64,000 bases of DNA from positions 1-64,000 of the forward strand of contig CAZWPX010000010.1 of assembly GCA_964636125.1 (NCBI GenBank), read 5' to 3'. A program made the translations under genes and the position numbers. The notes under the pieces were generated by a model that saw only the letters and a program-made list of their open reading frames with translations, had not been told where the DNA came from and ran no database searches. The stretch comes from CAJINA01 sp964636125 (lineage in GTDB: Bacteria; Desulfobacterota; Desulfobacteria; Desulfobacterales; CAJINA01). This document shows, one piece after another, positions 34,585 to 43,235 of the stretch (position 1 is the stretch's first letter; every line of letters begins with the position of its first letter).

Positions 34585-35079
34585 ATGAGTAGAGTGATCC
34601 AGAGACAACATCCTGACATAGATGGCGCCATGTGGACGGCCATTGATCAAGTGATTGCGGAAAACCGGGGTAAATCGGGTTCGATCATCACCGTTTTGCG
34701 TGAGAGTCAGGCGATTGCCGGCTACCTGCCGGTTGAGTTGATCGATTATATCAGCGCCCATATGAATCTTCCGGTGAGCGAGGTTTTCGGGGTCGCCTCT
34801 TTTTATTCACTTTTTTCGATGAAACCCAAAGGCCGGCATACCGTCAGGATGTGCCTGGGGACGGCCTGCTATGTCAAAGGTGTCAAGGAAGCACTGGCCC
34901 GGATATCCAACACCTTTGAGGTTGCTGAGGGGGAAACCTCTGAAAACAGGCGGTTTTCGCTGGAAGGGGTCAGGTGCCTGGGTGCTTGCGGGCTCGCCCC
35001 GGTCATGGTTGTGGGCGGTGACACCTATGGAGACATCAGTGCCGATAAAGTAATCGATATTCTTGAAAAATATGAGTAG
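34585..35079 (+). CDS. NuoE-like thioredoxin-fold [2Fe-2S] subunit
   Basis: The 164-aa protein is a NADH dehydrogenase 24 kDa-type subunit, as in HydC/HndA of NAD(P)-linked hydrogenases. The helical N-terminus ends with FGVASFYSLFSMKPKGRH, and the [2Fe-2S] ligands are CLGTAC (CxxxxC) and CLGAC (CxxxC). ATG 34585, with AGGG upstream, is preferred over an in-frame start at 34534. It is the first gene of the operon with the DRTGG protein and the NuoF-like subunit and would carry electrons between its [2Fe-2S] cluster and the NuoF flavin. Confidence 0.92.
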   Translation: MSRVIQRQHPDIDGAMWTAIDQVIAENRGKSGSIITVLRESQAIAGYLPVELIDYISAHMNLPVSEVFGVASFYSLFSMKPKGRHTVRMCLGTACYVKGVKEALARISNTFEVAEGETSENRRFSLEGVRCLGACGLAPVMVVGGDTYGDISADKVIDILEKYE

Positions 35080-35139
35080 ATAATGACCTGTCAGGTTCCG
35101 GGCAACAAACCCTTCGGGTTTTGAAAGGGACGGGTTTTC

Positions 35140-35493
35140 ATGAAACTGGATGAGATCAGAGACATATTAAAGGCGACTGTGCTGGCAGGCGAAGAACACC
35201 TGTCCAAGACAGTTCTGGCGGCCGGCGGTGCGGACCTGATGGATGACATTCTTTCCGCAGTGGCGGAAGGGAGCGTGCTGCTGACCGGGCTCACGACGGA
35301 AAAGGTGCTGCGCACAGCCAAGATTGCGGGGGTCACTGTCATTGTATTTGTCCGGGGCAAGAAACCCGGGGACAGCTTGCTGGAAATTGCCCGATCCTAT
35401 GCGCTGCCCGTAATGACAACCGAGTATTCCCTCTTTGTAGCCTGCGGACGGCTTTACATGAATGGGCTGCGGGGAATGGATGGATCATGGTGA
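35140..35493 (+). CDS. DRTGG-domain protein
   Basis: The 117-aa protein (MKLDEIRDILKATVLAGEEHL ... SVLLTGLTTEKVLRTAKIAGVTVIVFVRGKKP) is a stand-alone DRTGG domain. Such proteins occur in anaerobes beside NuoE/NuoF-like and iron-hydrogenase genes, where their role is unproven; DRTGG domains also occur in regulators and phosphotransacetylase. No Cys motif for a cluster is apparent. It is 60 bp after the NuoE-like gene and 21 bp before the NuoF-like gene, clearly in the same operon. Confidence 0.8.
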   Translation: MKLDEIRDILKATVLAGEEHLSKTVLAAGGADLMDDILSAVAEGSVLLTGLTTEKVLRTAKIAGVTVIVFVRGKKPGDSLLEIARSYALPVMTTEYSLFVACGRLYMNGLRGMDGSW

Positions 35494-35514
35494 GACCATA
35501 AACGAGGAGAATCG

Positions 35515-37362
35515 ATGCAGAGACTGACCAGGGAAACGCTTGTGGACAAACAGGCTGCCGAGAAGCAGCGCCTTGCGGATACATCTGTCAAAAAACTGCT
35601 GATTTGCGGCGGGACCGGATGCCATGCCACAGGAAGTATTGCCCTTAAAAAGACGCTTGAAAGTGAGCTGGAAAACAAGGGCCTGCGGGACAAGGTTCAG
35701 GTGATTGAAACCGGCTGTAACGGGTTTTGCGCCATGGGCCCTCTCATGGTGATACAGCCGGATGGTGTGTTTTACCAGAAAATAAAAGCCGAGGATGTCC
35801 CTGAACTGATCGACGAGCACCTCGTCAACAACAAACAAGTTAAGCACCTGCTTTTCAAAGACCCCGTTACGAAGAAACGCATCCCCAAGCAGGACGACAT
35901 TCCTTTTTTTGCCCACCAGATGCCTCGGGCCCTGCGGAACAAAGGGGTCATCGACCCTGAATCCATAGATGATTACATTGGCCGGGATGGCTACCAGGGG
36001 GCCTGCCGGGCCTTGCTGGACATTACCCCGGACGATATTGTCGAGCAGGTGAAGATATCCGGTATACGGGGCCGCGGCGGGGCCGGTTTCCCTACCGGTC
36101 TGAAATGGGGCTTTGCCAAGGCCAGCCCCGGTGTGGTCAAGTATGTACTTTGCAACGCCGATGAAGGCGATCCGGGGGCTTTCATGGATCGCAGTATTCT
36201 GGAAGCCGATCCGCATGCGGTTATCGAAGGCATGCTGATTGCCGCACGAGCTATTCATGCGAAAAAAGGCTATATCTATGCCCGTACGGAATACCCGCTG
36301 GCCATAAAAAGACTTGAAATTGCAATTGCACAGGCAACCGCTTACGGCTTGCTGGGCGAGGATATCCTGGGGTCGGACTTTAATTTTACGGTAGAGATCT
36401 ACCAGGGGGCTGGTGCGTTTGTATGCGGTGAAGAGACGGCCCTGATGCGCTCCATTGAAGGCCGGCGGGGTATGCCGCGGCCGCGGCCGCCTTTTCCTGC
36501 GCATAAAGGCCTGTGGGAAAAACCCACCATTCTAAATAATGTTGAGACCCTGGCCAATGTCCCCCAGATCATTTTGAACGGGGGCCAATGGTATGCCGAC
36601 GTGGGGACGGAGACCAGCAAAGGCACCAAGGTTTTTGCAATTTCCGGGGATGTGAACAACATCGGCCTTGTAGAAGTGCCCATGGGCACACCACTACGCA
36701 CCATCATCTATGATATTGGCGGCGGCATCCCGGGCAAGAAGAAATTCAAGGCCGTCCAGTTGGGCGGGCCTTCCGGGGGGTGTGTCCCTGAGCAATACCT
36801 CGATACCCCGGTCGATTATGAGGAGATTGCCAAAGTTGGGGCCATCATGGGGTCCGGCGGTGTGATTGTCATGGACGAAAGCACCTGTATGGTCGATATG
36901 GCCAGGTTCTTTATGGAATTTATACAGGACGAGTCCTGCGGCAAGTGCACCCCCTGCCGGGAGGGGACTCGCCGGCTGCTGCAGATTCTGGAAAAGATCT
37001 GTGCCGGCCATGGCACGGCTCGGGACATCGGTGAACTTGAATCGCTGTCGGAGGTCATTAAAAACACAGCCCTGTGCGGTCTGGGGCAAACGGCTCCCAA
37101 CCCGGTTTTGTCTACCCTGCGGTACTTCCGGGCGGAATATGATGCCCACATCGATGAAAAAAGATGCCCTGCAAAACGGTGTGTCGAGTTACTGAAATTT
37201 GAAGTGGATGTTGCGGCCTGTAAAAAATGCGGGTTATGTTTCAAGGCCTGTCCCACCGACGCCATCACATGGGCGAAAAAGCAACCGGCCCATATAGATA
37301 CGGACAAGTGTATCCAGTGCATGACGTGTTTTGAAAAATGCAAGTTTGACGCCATATTTTAA
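35515..37362 (+). CDS. NuoF-like NADH-binding flavin/iron-sulfur subunit
   Basis: The 615-aa protein has the HydB/HndC layout. An N-terminal [2Fe-2S] thioredoxin-like domain (CGGTGC, CNGFC) comes first. The NuoF core has RGRGGAGFPTGLKW (NADH/FMN), CNADEGDPGAFMDR and GAGAFVCGEETALMRSIEG, with the N3-type [4Fe-4S] motif CGKCTPCREGTRRL. Two more [4Fe-4S] clusters follow in the C-terminal ferredoxin domain (CKKCGLCFKACP and CIQCMTCFEKC). It would take electrons from or give them to NAD(H) and can bifurcate in related complexes. The catalytic hydrogenase subunit that usually follows is absent; the next gene is an RnfB-GltD fusion. Confidence 0.95.
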   Translation: MQRLTRETLVDKQAAEKQRLADTSVKKLLICGGTGCHATGSIALKKTLESELENKGLRDKVQVIETGCNGFCAMGPLMVIQPDGVFYQKIKAEDVPELIDEHLVNNKQVKHLLFKDPVTKKRIPKQDDIPFFAHQMPRALRNKGVIDPESIDDYIGRDGYQGACRALLDITPDDIVEQVKISGIRGRGGAGFPTGLKWGFAKASPGVVKYVLCNADEGDPGAFMDRSILEADPHAVIEGMLIAARAIHAKKGYIYARTEYPLAIKRLEIAIAQATAYGLLGEDILGSDFNFTVEIYQGAGAFVCGEETALMRSIEGRRGMPRPRPPFPAHKGLWEKPTILNNVETLANVPQIILNGGQWYADVGTETSKGTKVFAISGDVNNIGLVEVPMGTPLRTIIYDIGGGIPGKKKFKAVQLGGPSGGCVPEQYLDTPVDYEEIAKVGAIMGSGGVIVMDESTCMVDMARFFMEFIQDESCGKCTPCREGTRRLLQILEKICAGHGTARDIGELESLSEVIKNTALCGLGQTAPNPVLSTLRYFRAEYDAHIDEKRCPAKRCVELLKFEVDVAACKKCGLCFKACPTDAITWAKKQPAHIDTDKCIQCMTCFEKCKFDAIF

Positions 37363-37409
37363 ATAGTGTCCATCCAGTCCGAGATGGGTAAGAACGAGGA
37401 GAGTTCAAC

Positions 37410-39515
37410 ATGATACAAGCGGTTTTCATTCTAGGTGGAATCGGGGTTGTCGTGGGTATCGGCCTGGCGCTGGCCTCGAAGATCTTTTACGTGTATGTTG
37501 ATCCTCAAATCCTGGCCATTGATGATGTCCTGCCCGGCGCGAATTGCGGCGGCTGCGGTCTGCCGGGGTGCAGTGCCAACGCCGAAGCCATTGCCAAGGG
37601 CCAGGCTGCGCCCAATTCCTGCGTGGCGGCCGGACCGGAAACAGCTGAAGCCATTGCGGCTATCCTGGGCGTCGCCCTGGAAGCCAAGGAACCTGATATC
37701 GCGCTGCCGGGGTGCACCTATGGTGTCGACAGCGCGGCCACCAAGTTTATCTACAACGGGATTGGCGACTGCCGCGGGGCCGCTATGCTGAGCGGTGGCA
37801 TGAAAGTCTGCAATATCGGATGCCTGGGATTGGGCAGTTGTGCCAAAGCCTGCCCGTTCGATGCAATTGTGATGGGCCCTGAAGGTTTGCCGGTGGTGGA
37901 CGAACAACTCTGCACCGGGTGCGGTACCTGCGAGCGGGTTTGTCCCAAACACATCATCAAGCTCTCATCGGTGACCCGCAGGATACTGCGCGAGTACACC
38001 ACCGACGACTGCACGACACCCTGCCAGCGGGCCTGCCCGGCAGGTATCAATATCAGTGAGTATATCCGACAGATTACCCTCGGGGATTTTAAGCGGTCGG
38101 TGCAGGTAATTAAGGAGCGGAATCCTTTTCCGACGATTATCGGGCGCATCTGCCCGCGGCCGTGCGAGGAAGAGTGCCGGCGCAAGTATAGCGATGAACC
38201 GGTGGCAATCAACTATCTTAAAAGATTTGCTGCGGATTACGAGCGTACCATCGGTGAACGGGTGCAACCCTTTTGTGCGCCCCGGACGGGGCGTAAAATA
38301 GCGGTGGTGGGCGGCGGTGTACAGGGGCTTTCGGTGGCTTTCTTTTGTGCCCGTTTAGGACATGCGCCCACAGTTTTTGAAGCAACCGATGCACTCGGTG
38401 GACTTTTGCGCCGGGCGATTTCCAAGTACCGTCTATCCCTGGATATTCTGGACTGGGACGTTAAAGGGGTTCTTGAACTTGGTGTCGAAGCCCGCACCGG
38501 TCAGGCTCTGGGCCTCGATTTTACAATTGCCGAACTGCTGGCCGAAGGCCACGCAGCTGTATTTCTGGCGGCCGGCGGCTGGGACAGCAAGCTTTTAAGA
38601 ACCGGAGGCGGGCAGGCGGAGCAGAGTGTCCCCGGTACCTATCTGCTGATCGATCTGCTGAGCGAAACCCGGCTGAAAACCGGGGCCCTGGAGATGGGCT
38701 CGGATGTCGTCCTGTACGGCGGGTCTGCATCTGTGATAGATGCGGCTGTCACCTGTCGGCAGCTTGGGGCCGAAAATGTGACGGTTCTTTTCAAAGAAAA
38801 AGCTGCTGAAGTTGGACTGAATTCAGAATTTATAAAAAAGACAGTCGCAGCAGAGGTGCAGGTTATTTACGCGGGTGCGCTTACCCGGCTCGCGGGGCAG
38901 GGTGACCAGCTTGAAGAGGTGACCTACCTCACCGCGAACGATGACACGCCTCAATCACTTGCCTGCAACACGCTGTTTTTAGCCAGCGGCCGAATGCCGG
39001 AGCTTATCTTCCGAGAAATTGAAACTGAAGAGACTTTAGAAGGAACGGCCGACAGCACTCAGACCACAGACGGGACATTGGCCTGGGAAGGACTGAGTCC
39101 CTACAAAAAGCCGGCGTTTAAGGATGAGGTCGGGCTGCTGGCTGCGGGTGACGAACTGACCGACTTCAGTGCGGCCATCAAAGCGATTGGCGCCGGTCGG
39201 AGAGCCGCGGCTTCGATTCACCAGATCATGTACGGCTTGCCGCTTGACCTGGAACCGGACGTTGTGACGCCGACTTCAAATATTCAGAATGTTTTTGCGG
39301 TTGATAACGTAAAGCGCACAAACCGGCAAATTATGCCCCTGTGCCCTGAACCGGAACTGGCCAAATGTGGTGATCTGGAAAAGGGCTATTCTCCGGAGGC
39401 GGCTGCGGCTGAAGCCAATCGGTGCCTGCAGTGTGGTCTGATTTGCTATAAACAAGAGCCCGTCGCCCCGTTGACGGATGACACCACCGCTGCTGCGGTG
39501 ATCAGCGGCGGCTGA
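37410..39515 (+). CDS. RnfB-GltD fusion: membrane-anchored ferredoxin domain plus FAD/NAD(P) oxidoreductase
   Basis: The 701-aa protein starts with one membrane helix (FILGGIGVVVGIGLALA), then the RnfB signature [4Fe-4S] site with NCGGCGLPGC and a distal Cys, and two [4Fe-4S] clusters (CLGLGSCAKACP, CTGCGTCERVCP). From residue ~200 it continues as a GltD/NfnB-like oxidoreductase: CTTPCQRACPAGINISEYI, CPRPCEEECRR, then the FAD fold IAVVGGGVQGLSVAFFCARLG and a C-terminal CLQCGLIC. This joins an Rnf-type electron entry to a glutamate-synthase-small-subunit-like flavoprotein. It starts 47 bp after the NuoF-like gene, so a complex with NuoE/NuoF-like subunits at the membrane is likely. Confidence 0.9.
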   Translation: MIQAVFILGGIGVVVGIGLALASKIFYVYVDPQILAIDDVLPGANCGGCGLPGCSANAEAIAKGQAAPNSCVAAGPETAEAIAAILGVALEAKEPDIALPGCTYGVDSAATKFIYNGIGDCRGAAMLSGGMKVCNIGCLGLGSCAKACPFDAIVMGPEGLPVVDEQLCTGCGTCERVCPKHIIKLSSVTRRILREYTTDDCTTPCQRACPAGINISEYIRQITLGDFKRSVQVIKERNPFPTIIGRICPRPCEEECRRKYSDEPVAINYLKRFAADYERTIGERVQPFCAPRTGRKIAVVGGGVQGLSVAFFCARLGHAPTVFEATDALGGLLRRAISKYRLSLDILDWDVKGVLELGVEARTGQALGLDFTIAELLAEGHAAVFLAAGGWDSKLLRTGGGQAEQSVPGTYLLIDLLSETRLKTGALEMGSDVVLYGGSASVIDAAVTCRQLGAENVTVLFKEKAAEVGLNSEFIKKTVAAEVQVIYAGALTRLAGQGDQLEEVTYLTANDDTPQSLACNTLFLASGRMPELIFREIETEETLEGTADSTQTTDGTLAWEGLSPYKKPAFKDEVGLLAAGDELTDFSAAIKAIGAGRRAAASIHQIMYGLPLDLEPDVVTPTSNIQNVFAVDNVKRTNRQIMPLCPEPELAKCGDLEKGYSPEAAAAEANRCLQCGLICYKQEPVAPLTDDTTAAAVISGG

Positions 39516-39641
39516 TGCAACCACAGTCCGGGCAGTCCAAGCGATTGTTTCCGGAAGGATATCTCATGTTCGTCTTTAGGCCTGTTTTCCTGCTTCTATA
39601 AGCACACGGGAATAGGCCTAATCCTTTTTGGGGAGTTAAAA

Positions 39642-40118
39642 TTGGCCACTGAGCATGCTACGGTAACCGAAGTAATTGAGGGGGACACCTGGGTGGAGGC
39701 TACGCCTTCAGCTGCCTGTGAAGGTTGCGCGTCCCGGGGTTCCTGCCACGCGGTGGGTAAAGAGAAAAACCGGGTGAAGGTCATCAATCCGCTGGAAGCC
39801 CGGGTGGGGGACGCGGTTGTCATTACCTTTGAGACCGGATCGTTACTGAAAGCGTTGTTCCTGCTGTATATGGTGCCGATAATCGCCCTGCTGGCCGGGG
39901 CCTGCCTGGGCAACTGGCTGATTGCACCTCTTTTGGGCAAGAACCCCTCCGGGGCGGCGGCGGCCACAGGCTTTATTTGCTTTTTTGCAGCGATCTGGCT
40001 GGCCCAAAAAGTAGCCAGCCGTTTGGAAATGCAGACTGCTTACCAACCTAAAATTACCCGGATAGTCAGGCGCGGCTCCGGACTGGTCCCGCTGGCCTCC
40101 CAGGTTCTGGACAGCTGA
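39642..40118 (+). CDS. RseC/MucC-family SoxR-reducing-system protein
   Basis: The 158-aa protein has an N-terminal soluble part with a Cys pair (CEGCASRGSC), then two membrane helices around residues 68-90 and 106-125. This is the RseC/MucC layout; RseC works with Rnf/Rsx complexes. The start is a TTG at 39642 with GGGGAG eight bases upstream. It follows the RnfB-GltD gene at 126 bp and probably belongs to the same unit. Confidence 0.85.
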   Translation: MATEHATVTEVIEGDTWVEATPSAACEGCASRGSCHAVGKEKNRVKVINPLEARVGDAVVITFETGSLLKALFLLYMVPIIALLAGACLGNWLIAPLLGKNPSGAAAATGFICFFAAIWLAQKVASRLEMQTAYQPKITRIVRRGSGLVPLASQVLDS

Positions 40119-40176
40119 GCATACCGTGAGGTGGGACAACCGGCCAGTGGCTGCCGTGAGCGTACTGGACTGGGGG

Positions 40177-40461
40177 CTACCGGTGATGTGCTTTCCCGGG
40201 ACTCAGGGTCACCAGGGTAGCACCCCACCCCCCGGCCGCGGGCGGGGCGTCGGAGAAAGAGACGACCTGCGGGTGCCTGTTTAGAAAATCGCGTACACCC
40301 TTTTTCAGGAGGCCCCGGCCTTTGCCGTGAACGACCCTGACGGAGAGAATGCCGGCCCGGATGCATTCTCTAAAATAATTGTCCAGCAGGTCCGCCACTT
40401 CGGAGGGCCTGAATAGATGCAGGTCGATGACATCTTCTATGGGGATGACAACGGGCTCCAT
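40177..40461 (-). CDS. Smr-domain protein
   Basis: The ~94-aa protein has the small MutS-related core: DLHLFRPSEVADLLDNYF, then SVRVVHGKGRGLLKKGVRDFL (HGKG motif) and GGWGATLVTL. Stand-alone Smr domains are DNA- or RNA-nicking nucleases. The frame is open far upstream to 40824, but that part overlaps plsY on the other strand and has no protein character. The ATG at 40461 gives a complete domain; a TTG about 36 bp upstream, with GGGAGG 12 bases before it, is an alternative. It is divergent from plsY. Confidence 0.75.
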   Translation of the reverse strand: MEPVVIPIEDVIDLHLFRPSEVADLLDNYFRECIRAGILSVRVVHGKGRGLLKKGVRDFLNRHPQVVSFSDAPPAAGGWGATLVTLSPGKAHHR

Positions 40462-40521
40462 GCTGTTGACAATAGCATACGCCGGGTCGATCAAGAAACC
40501 CAAATGTGAAGGAAACCTCCC

Positions 40522-41154
40522 ATGCTGATTATCGGCGGCCTTTTGCTCACCTGCTGTGCCTATTTCCTGGGTTCGATCCCTTTTGGCCTGGTGTGGACCC
40601 GCCTGTTTACGACCATTGACATTCGAAAGGCTGGCAGCGGGAACATTGGGGCGACCAATGTCCGCCGGTTGGCTGGCAACCTGCTGGGTGCTTTGACCCT
40701 GGGCGGCGATATTCTGAAAGGAGCCCTGCCTGTTTTGCTGGCCCTGGCTGTATTTCGGGGTGAGGCCAGCGGGCTGGCAGACACGTTGACCGCCTGTGTG
40801 GCAACAGGCGCCTTCGCCGGTCACCTGTTTCCGGTGTACCTGGGAGGCCAGGGCGGCGGCAAGGGGGTTGCCACCGCCCTGGGCTGTTTTCTGGTTATTT
40901 CGCCTGCTGCAACCGCACTCGCAGGCCTGCTGTTTGTCGCGGTGGTGCGGATCACCCGGAAGGTTTCTACCGGATCTCTGACAGCCTCAGTGCTGCTCGC
41001 ACCTGCAGTATGGCTGATGACCGATTCTGGTATTTATGCATTTTGCGCACTGGGTATGGCGGTCATGATTTTCGTGCGCCACCGGGGGAATATCGCCAGG
41101 CTCAGGGCCGGGACCGAACCGACCCTGGGCGCCCAGGACCCGCCGGCTGCCTGA
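40522..41154 (+). CDS. plsY: glycerol-3-phosphate acyltransferase
   Basis: The 210-aa integral membrane enzyme transfers the acyl group of acyl-phosphate to glycerol-3-phosphate, the first step of phospholipid synthesis. It has the three PlsY motifs: SIPFGLVWTRL, GSGNIGATNVRR and FAGHLFPVYLGGQGGGKGVATALG. Five or so hydrophobic helices fit the family. The ATG follows GGAAACCTCCC, only a weak ribosome site. It is divergent from the Smr gene and followed at 50 bp by the radical SAM gene. Confidence 0.95.
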   Translation: MLIIGGLLLTCCAYFLGSIPFGLVWTRLFTTIDIRKAGSGNIGATNVRRLAGNLLGALTLGGDILKGALPVLLALAVFRGEASGLADTLTACVATGAFAGHLFPVYLGGQGGGKGVATALGCFLVISPAATALAGLLFVAVVRITRKVSTGSLTASVLLAPAVWLMTDSGIYAFCALGMAVMIFVRHRGNIARLRAGTEPTLGAQDPPAA

Positions 41155-41204
41155 ATTCAGGCCGTGATTGAACCCTGCTTCCCGGATAACCCGTAAGGGA
41201 TATT

Positions 41205-43175
41205 ATGAAGACCATCTACTTTCTCTCACTGAATATGATCCAGTTTGTACCCTATGCCTATGGGTTTTTACGCAGCTATGCCGAACAGGACCCGCGCATT
41301 AAGGTCAACTATCTCTGGAAAGAACCCTTCTGCCGGGTAGAACCGGTGCATGATCTGGTGGCGCAGATCAAGGCACCCGATTTTCTGTTTCTCTCGTGCT
41401 ATGTATGGAATTTTAACCAACAGATCGAGGTGGCCACACGGGTGAAAGAACACTACCCCGCCTGCCGGGTCATCTGCGGTGGGCCCCACATTCCCAATGA
41501 CAGCCGTGGGTATTTTAAAAAATTTCCCATGCTCGATATCCTGGTCCACGGGGAGGGCGAAATTCCCGTGCTCAGCCTGTTACTGGAACTGCTGGAGAAA
41601 CGACCGGATTTTTCAAGAATTGCCGGAATCAGCTACCCGGACGCCGGGGTCAGTGTACAGACTGCGGAAGGTGGCAAACTTGGCCGGGACCTGCCGGTCC
41701 CAAGTCCCTATCTGAACGATTTGCTGACCCCGTTCTTCGCTTCGCCGGACAAAGCCAACAAGATCGCACTCTGGGAGACCAATCGGGGTTGTCCGTTTGC
41801 CTGCTGTTTCTGCGACTGGGGGGTCAGAACCACCAACAAGGTTCGACGGCACTCTTTGGATCGGGTGAAAACAGAAATTGCTTACTTCGGCCACCACAAG
41901 ATAGAAGATATTTATATCACCGATTCCAATTTTGGTTTGTTTGAACGCGATCTGGAGATCGCCCGGGCCCTGGTGGCCTGCCGGAAAACGTACGGATATC
42001 CCCGGAGAGTGCGGGTACAGTTCGCCAAGAAAACCAACCATACCGTGTTCGAAATCTCGCGCCTGCTCTTTGAAAACGATATGCTCTGGGGTACCACTTT
42101 GTCCATGCAGAGTGTGGACATAACCGTGCTGGAGGCTATCAAGCGGCCCCGGGTCAGTATCGGCGACTACCAGAAGACCAAAGCGAAGTACAGCGCTCGC
42201 AATATCCCCACCTATACCGAATTGATTCTCGGCCTGCCCCGGGAGACCAGGGACTCTTTTGTCCGGGGGATCTGCACCCTGTTCGAGATTGGTATGCACG
42301 ATGATTTCAGGACGTTTGAGCTGGTGTTGCTGCCCAACGCCCCCCTGGCCCAGCCCGCCATGCGGGAAAAATACGGTCTGCACACCCGCTTTAAACCCAT
42401 GCGGCGGCCGGATGCCGGCTGCCAGACCGAACAGGTGGAACTGGTTTTCGGCACCCGGGCCATGCCTCCGGCTGATTGGGAAGCGGCTTTTATATTTTCG
42501 GAAATGGCCCAGGCACTGCACAATGGGGGCTATACCCGCTTTCTCTCGATCTACCTGCACAACACCGGCCGGCTCTCCTACCTGGAATTTTACAGCGGAC
42601 TGCTGGCCTGGATGCTGGGCCGGGATGACGCAGCGTTGACAGCGTTCGCCCGGGTCAAGCGCCTCATTCGTGATTTTTACGAGGACCCGTTCATGCCCCA
42701 GATCAACCGGGTTTTAACCCAGCCGGATATGGCCGCATTCCTGGCTTCTTTTAACCCGGGGCGCAAGGGCTGGCAGCTGTGGACTTACATCTGGCTGTGG
42801 ATTGCCGAGCATAAAAAGGAATTTTACCGTCTGCTGGCCGAATTTCTAACAACCCGGGGGGGTAACCTGGTTCCTGAACTTGCAGATCTTCTACGTTACC
42901 AACAGGAGATCATGCTGGATGCTGATTATGACCCGGCGGTCGGGAAAGAAGGTACCTATGCCCACACCTGGCACGACCATTTCTTCAAAGGGCAGCCCCT
43001 GCAGGAGAAAGTGCAGACCCTCTTGTACCGGGACACCCACATGGGTGCCTCCTATCAATACGCGCTTGCAAAGCATGACCGTATGAAATTTGTGACGGCC
43101 GCCATTGGCTTTTCCTATCCCTACTCAAAATTCAGGCACTTTTTTCACCAGCCCCTGAAAACGAGTGTGCTGTAA
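41205..43175 (+). CDS. B12-binding-domain radical SAM protein
   Basis: The 656-aa protein has an N-terminal Rossmann-like B12-binding domain (PDFLFLSCYVWNFNQQ, CRVICGGPHIPNDS, DILVHGEGE). A radical SAM core follows with NRGCPFACCFCDWG (CxxxCxxC) near residue 200, and later IYITDSNFG and ELILGLPRET. The C-terminal ~250 residues are helical and unrecognised. The classical DxHxxG cobalamin His is not obvious, so B12 may not be bound. Function is unknown. A candidate ribosome site, TAAGGGA, lies just before the ATG. Confidence 0.9.
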   Translation: MKTIYFLSLNMIQFVPYAYGFLRSYAEQDPRIKVNYLWKEPFCRVEPVHDLVAQIKAPDFLFLSCYVWNFNQQIEVATRVKEHYPACRVICGGPHIPNDSRGYFKKFPMLDILVHGEGEIPVLSLLLELLEKRPDFSRIAGISYPDAGVSVQTAEGGKLGRDLPVPSPYLNDLLTPFFASPDKANKIALWETNRGCPFACCFCDWGVRTTNKVRRHSLDRVKTEIAYFGHHKIEDIYITDSNFGLFERDLEIARALVACRKTYGYPRRVRVQFAKKTNHTVFEISRLLFENDMLWGTTLSMQSVDITVLEAIKRPRVSIGDYQKTKAKYSARNIPTYTELILGLPRETRDSFVRGICTLFEIGMHDDFRTFELVLLPNAPLAQPAMREKYGLHTRFKPMRRPDAGCQTEQVELVFGTRAMPPADWEAAFIFSEMAQALHNGGYTRFLSIYLHNTGRLSYLEFYSGLLAWMLGRDDAALTAFARVKRLIRDFYEDPFMPQINRVLTQPDMAAFLASFNPGRKGWQLWTYIWLWIAEHKKEFYRLLAEFLTTRGGNLVPELADLLRYQQEIMLDADYDPAVGKEGTYAHTWHDHFFKGQPLQEKVQTLLYRDTHMGASYQYALAKHDRMKFVTAAIGFSYPYSKFRHFFHQPLKTSVL

Positions 43176-43235
43176 GGCCCAATTCCACACACGTAAAAGT
43201 CAATGCCCGACGTGACAGGCGGGTTCAGATCATAT

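Noticed and set aside
34585..37362. Complete HydABC-type bifurcating hydrogenase
   Set aside because: The NuoE- and NuoF-like subunits are there but no H-cluster subunit (TSCCP-type motifs) is encoded anywhere in the window.
40462..40824. N-terminal extension of the Smr protein to 40824
   Set aside because: The extension lies opposite plsY and has no protein character; plsY has full motifs.
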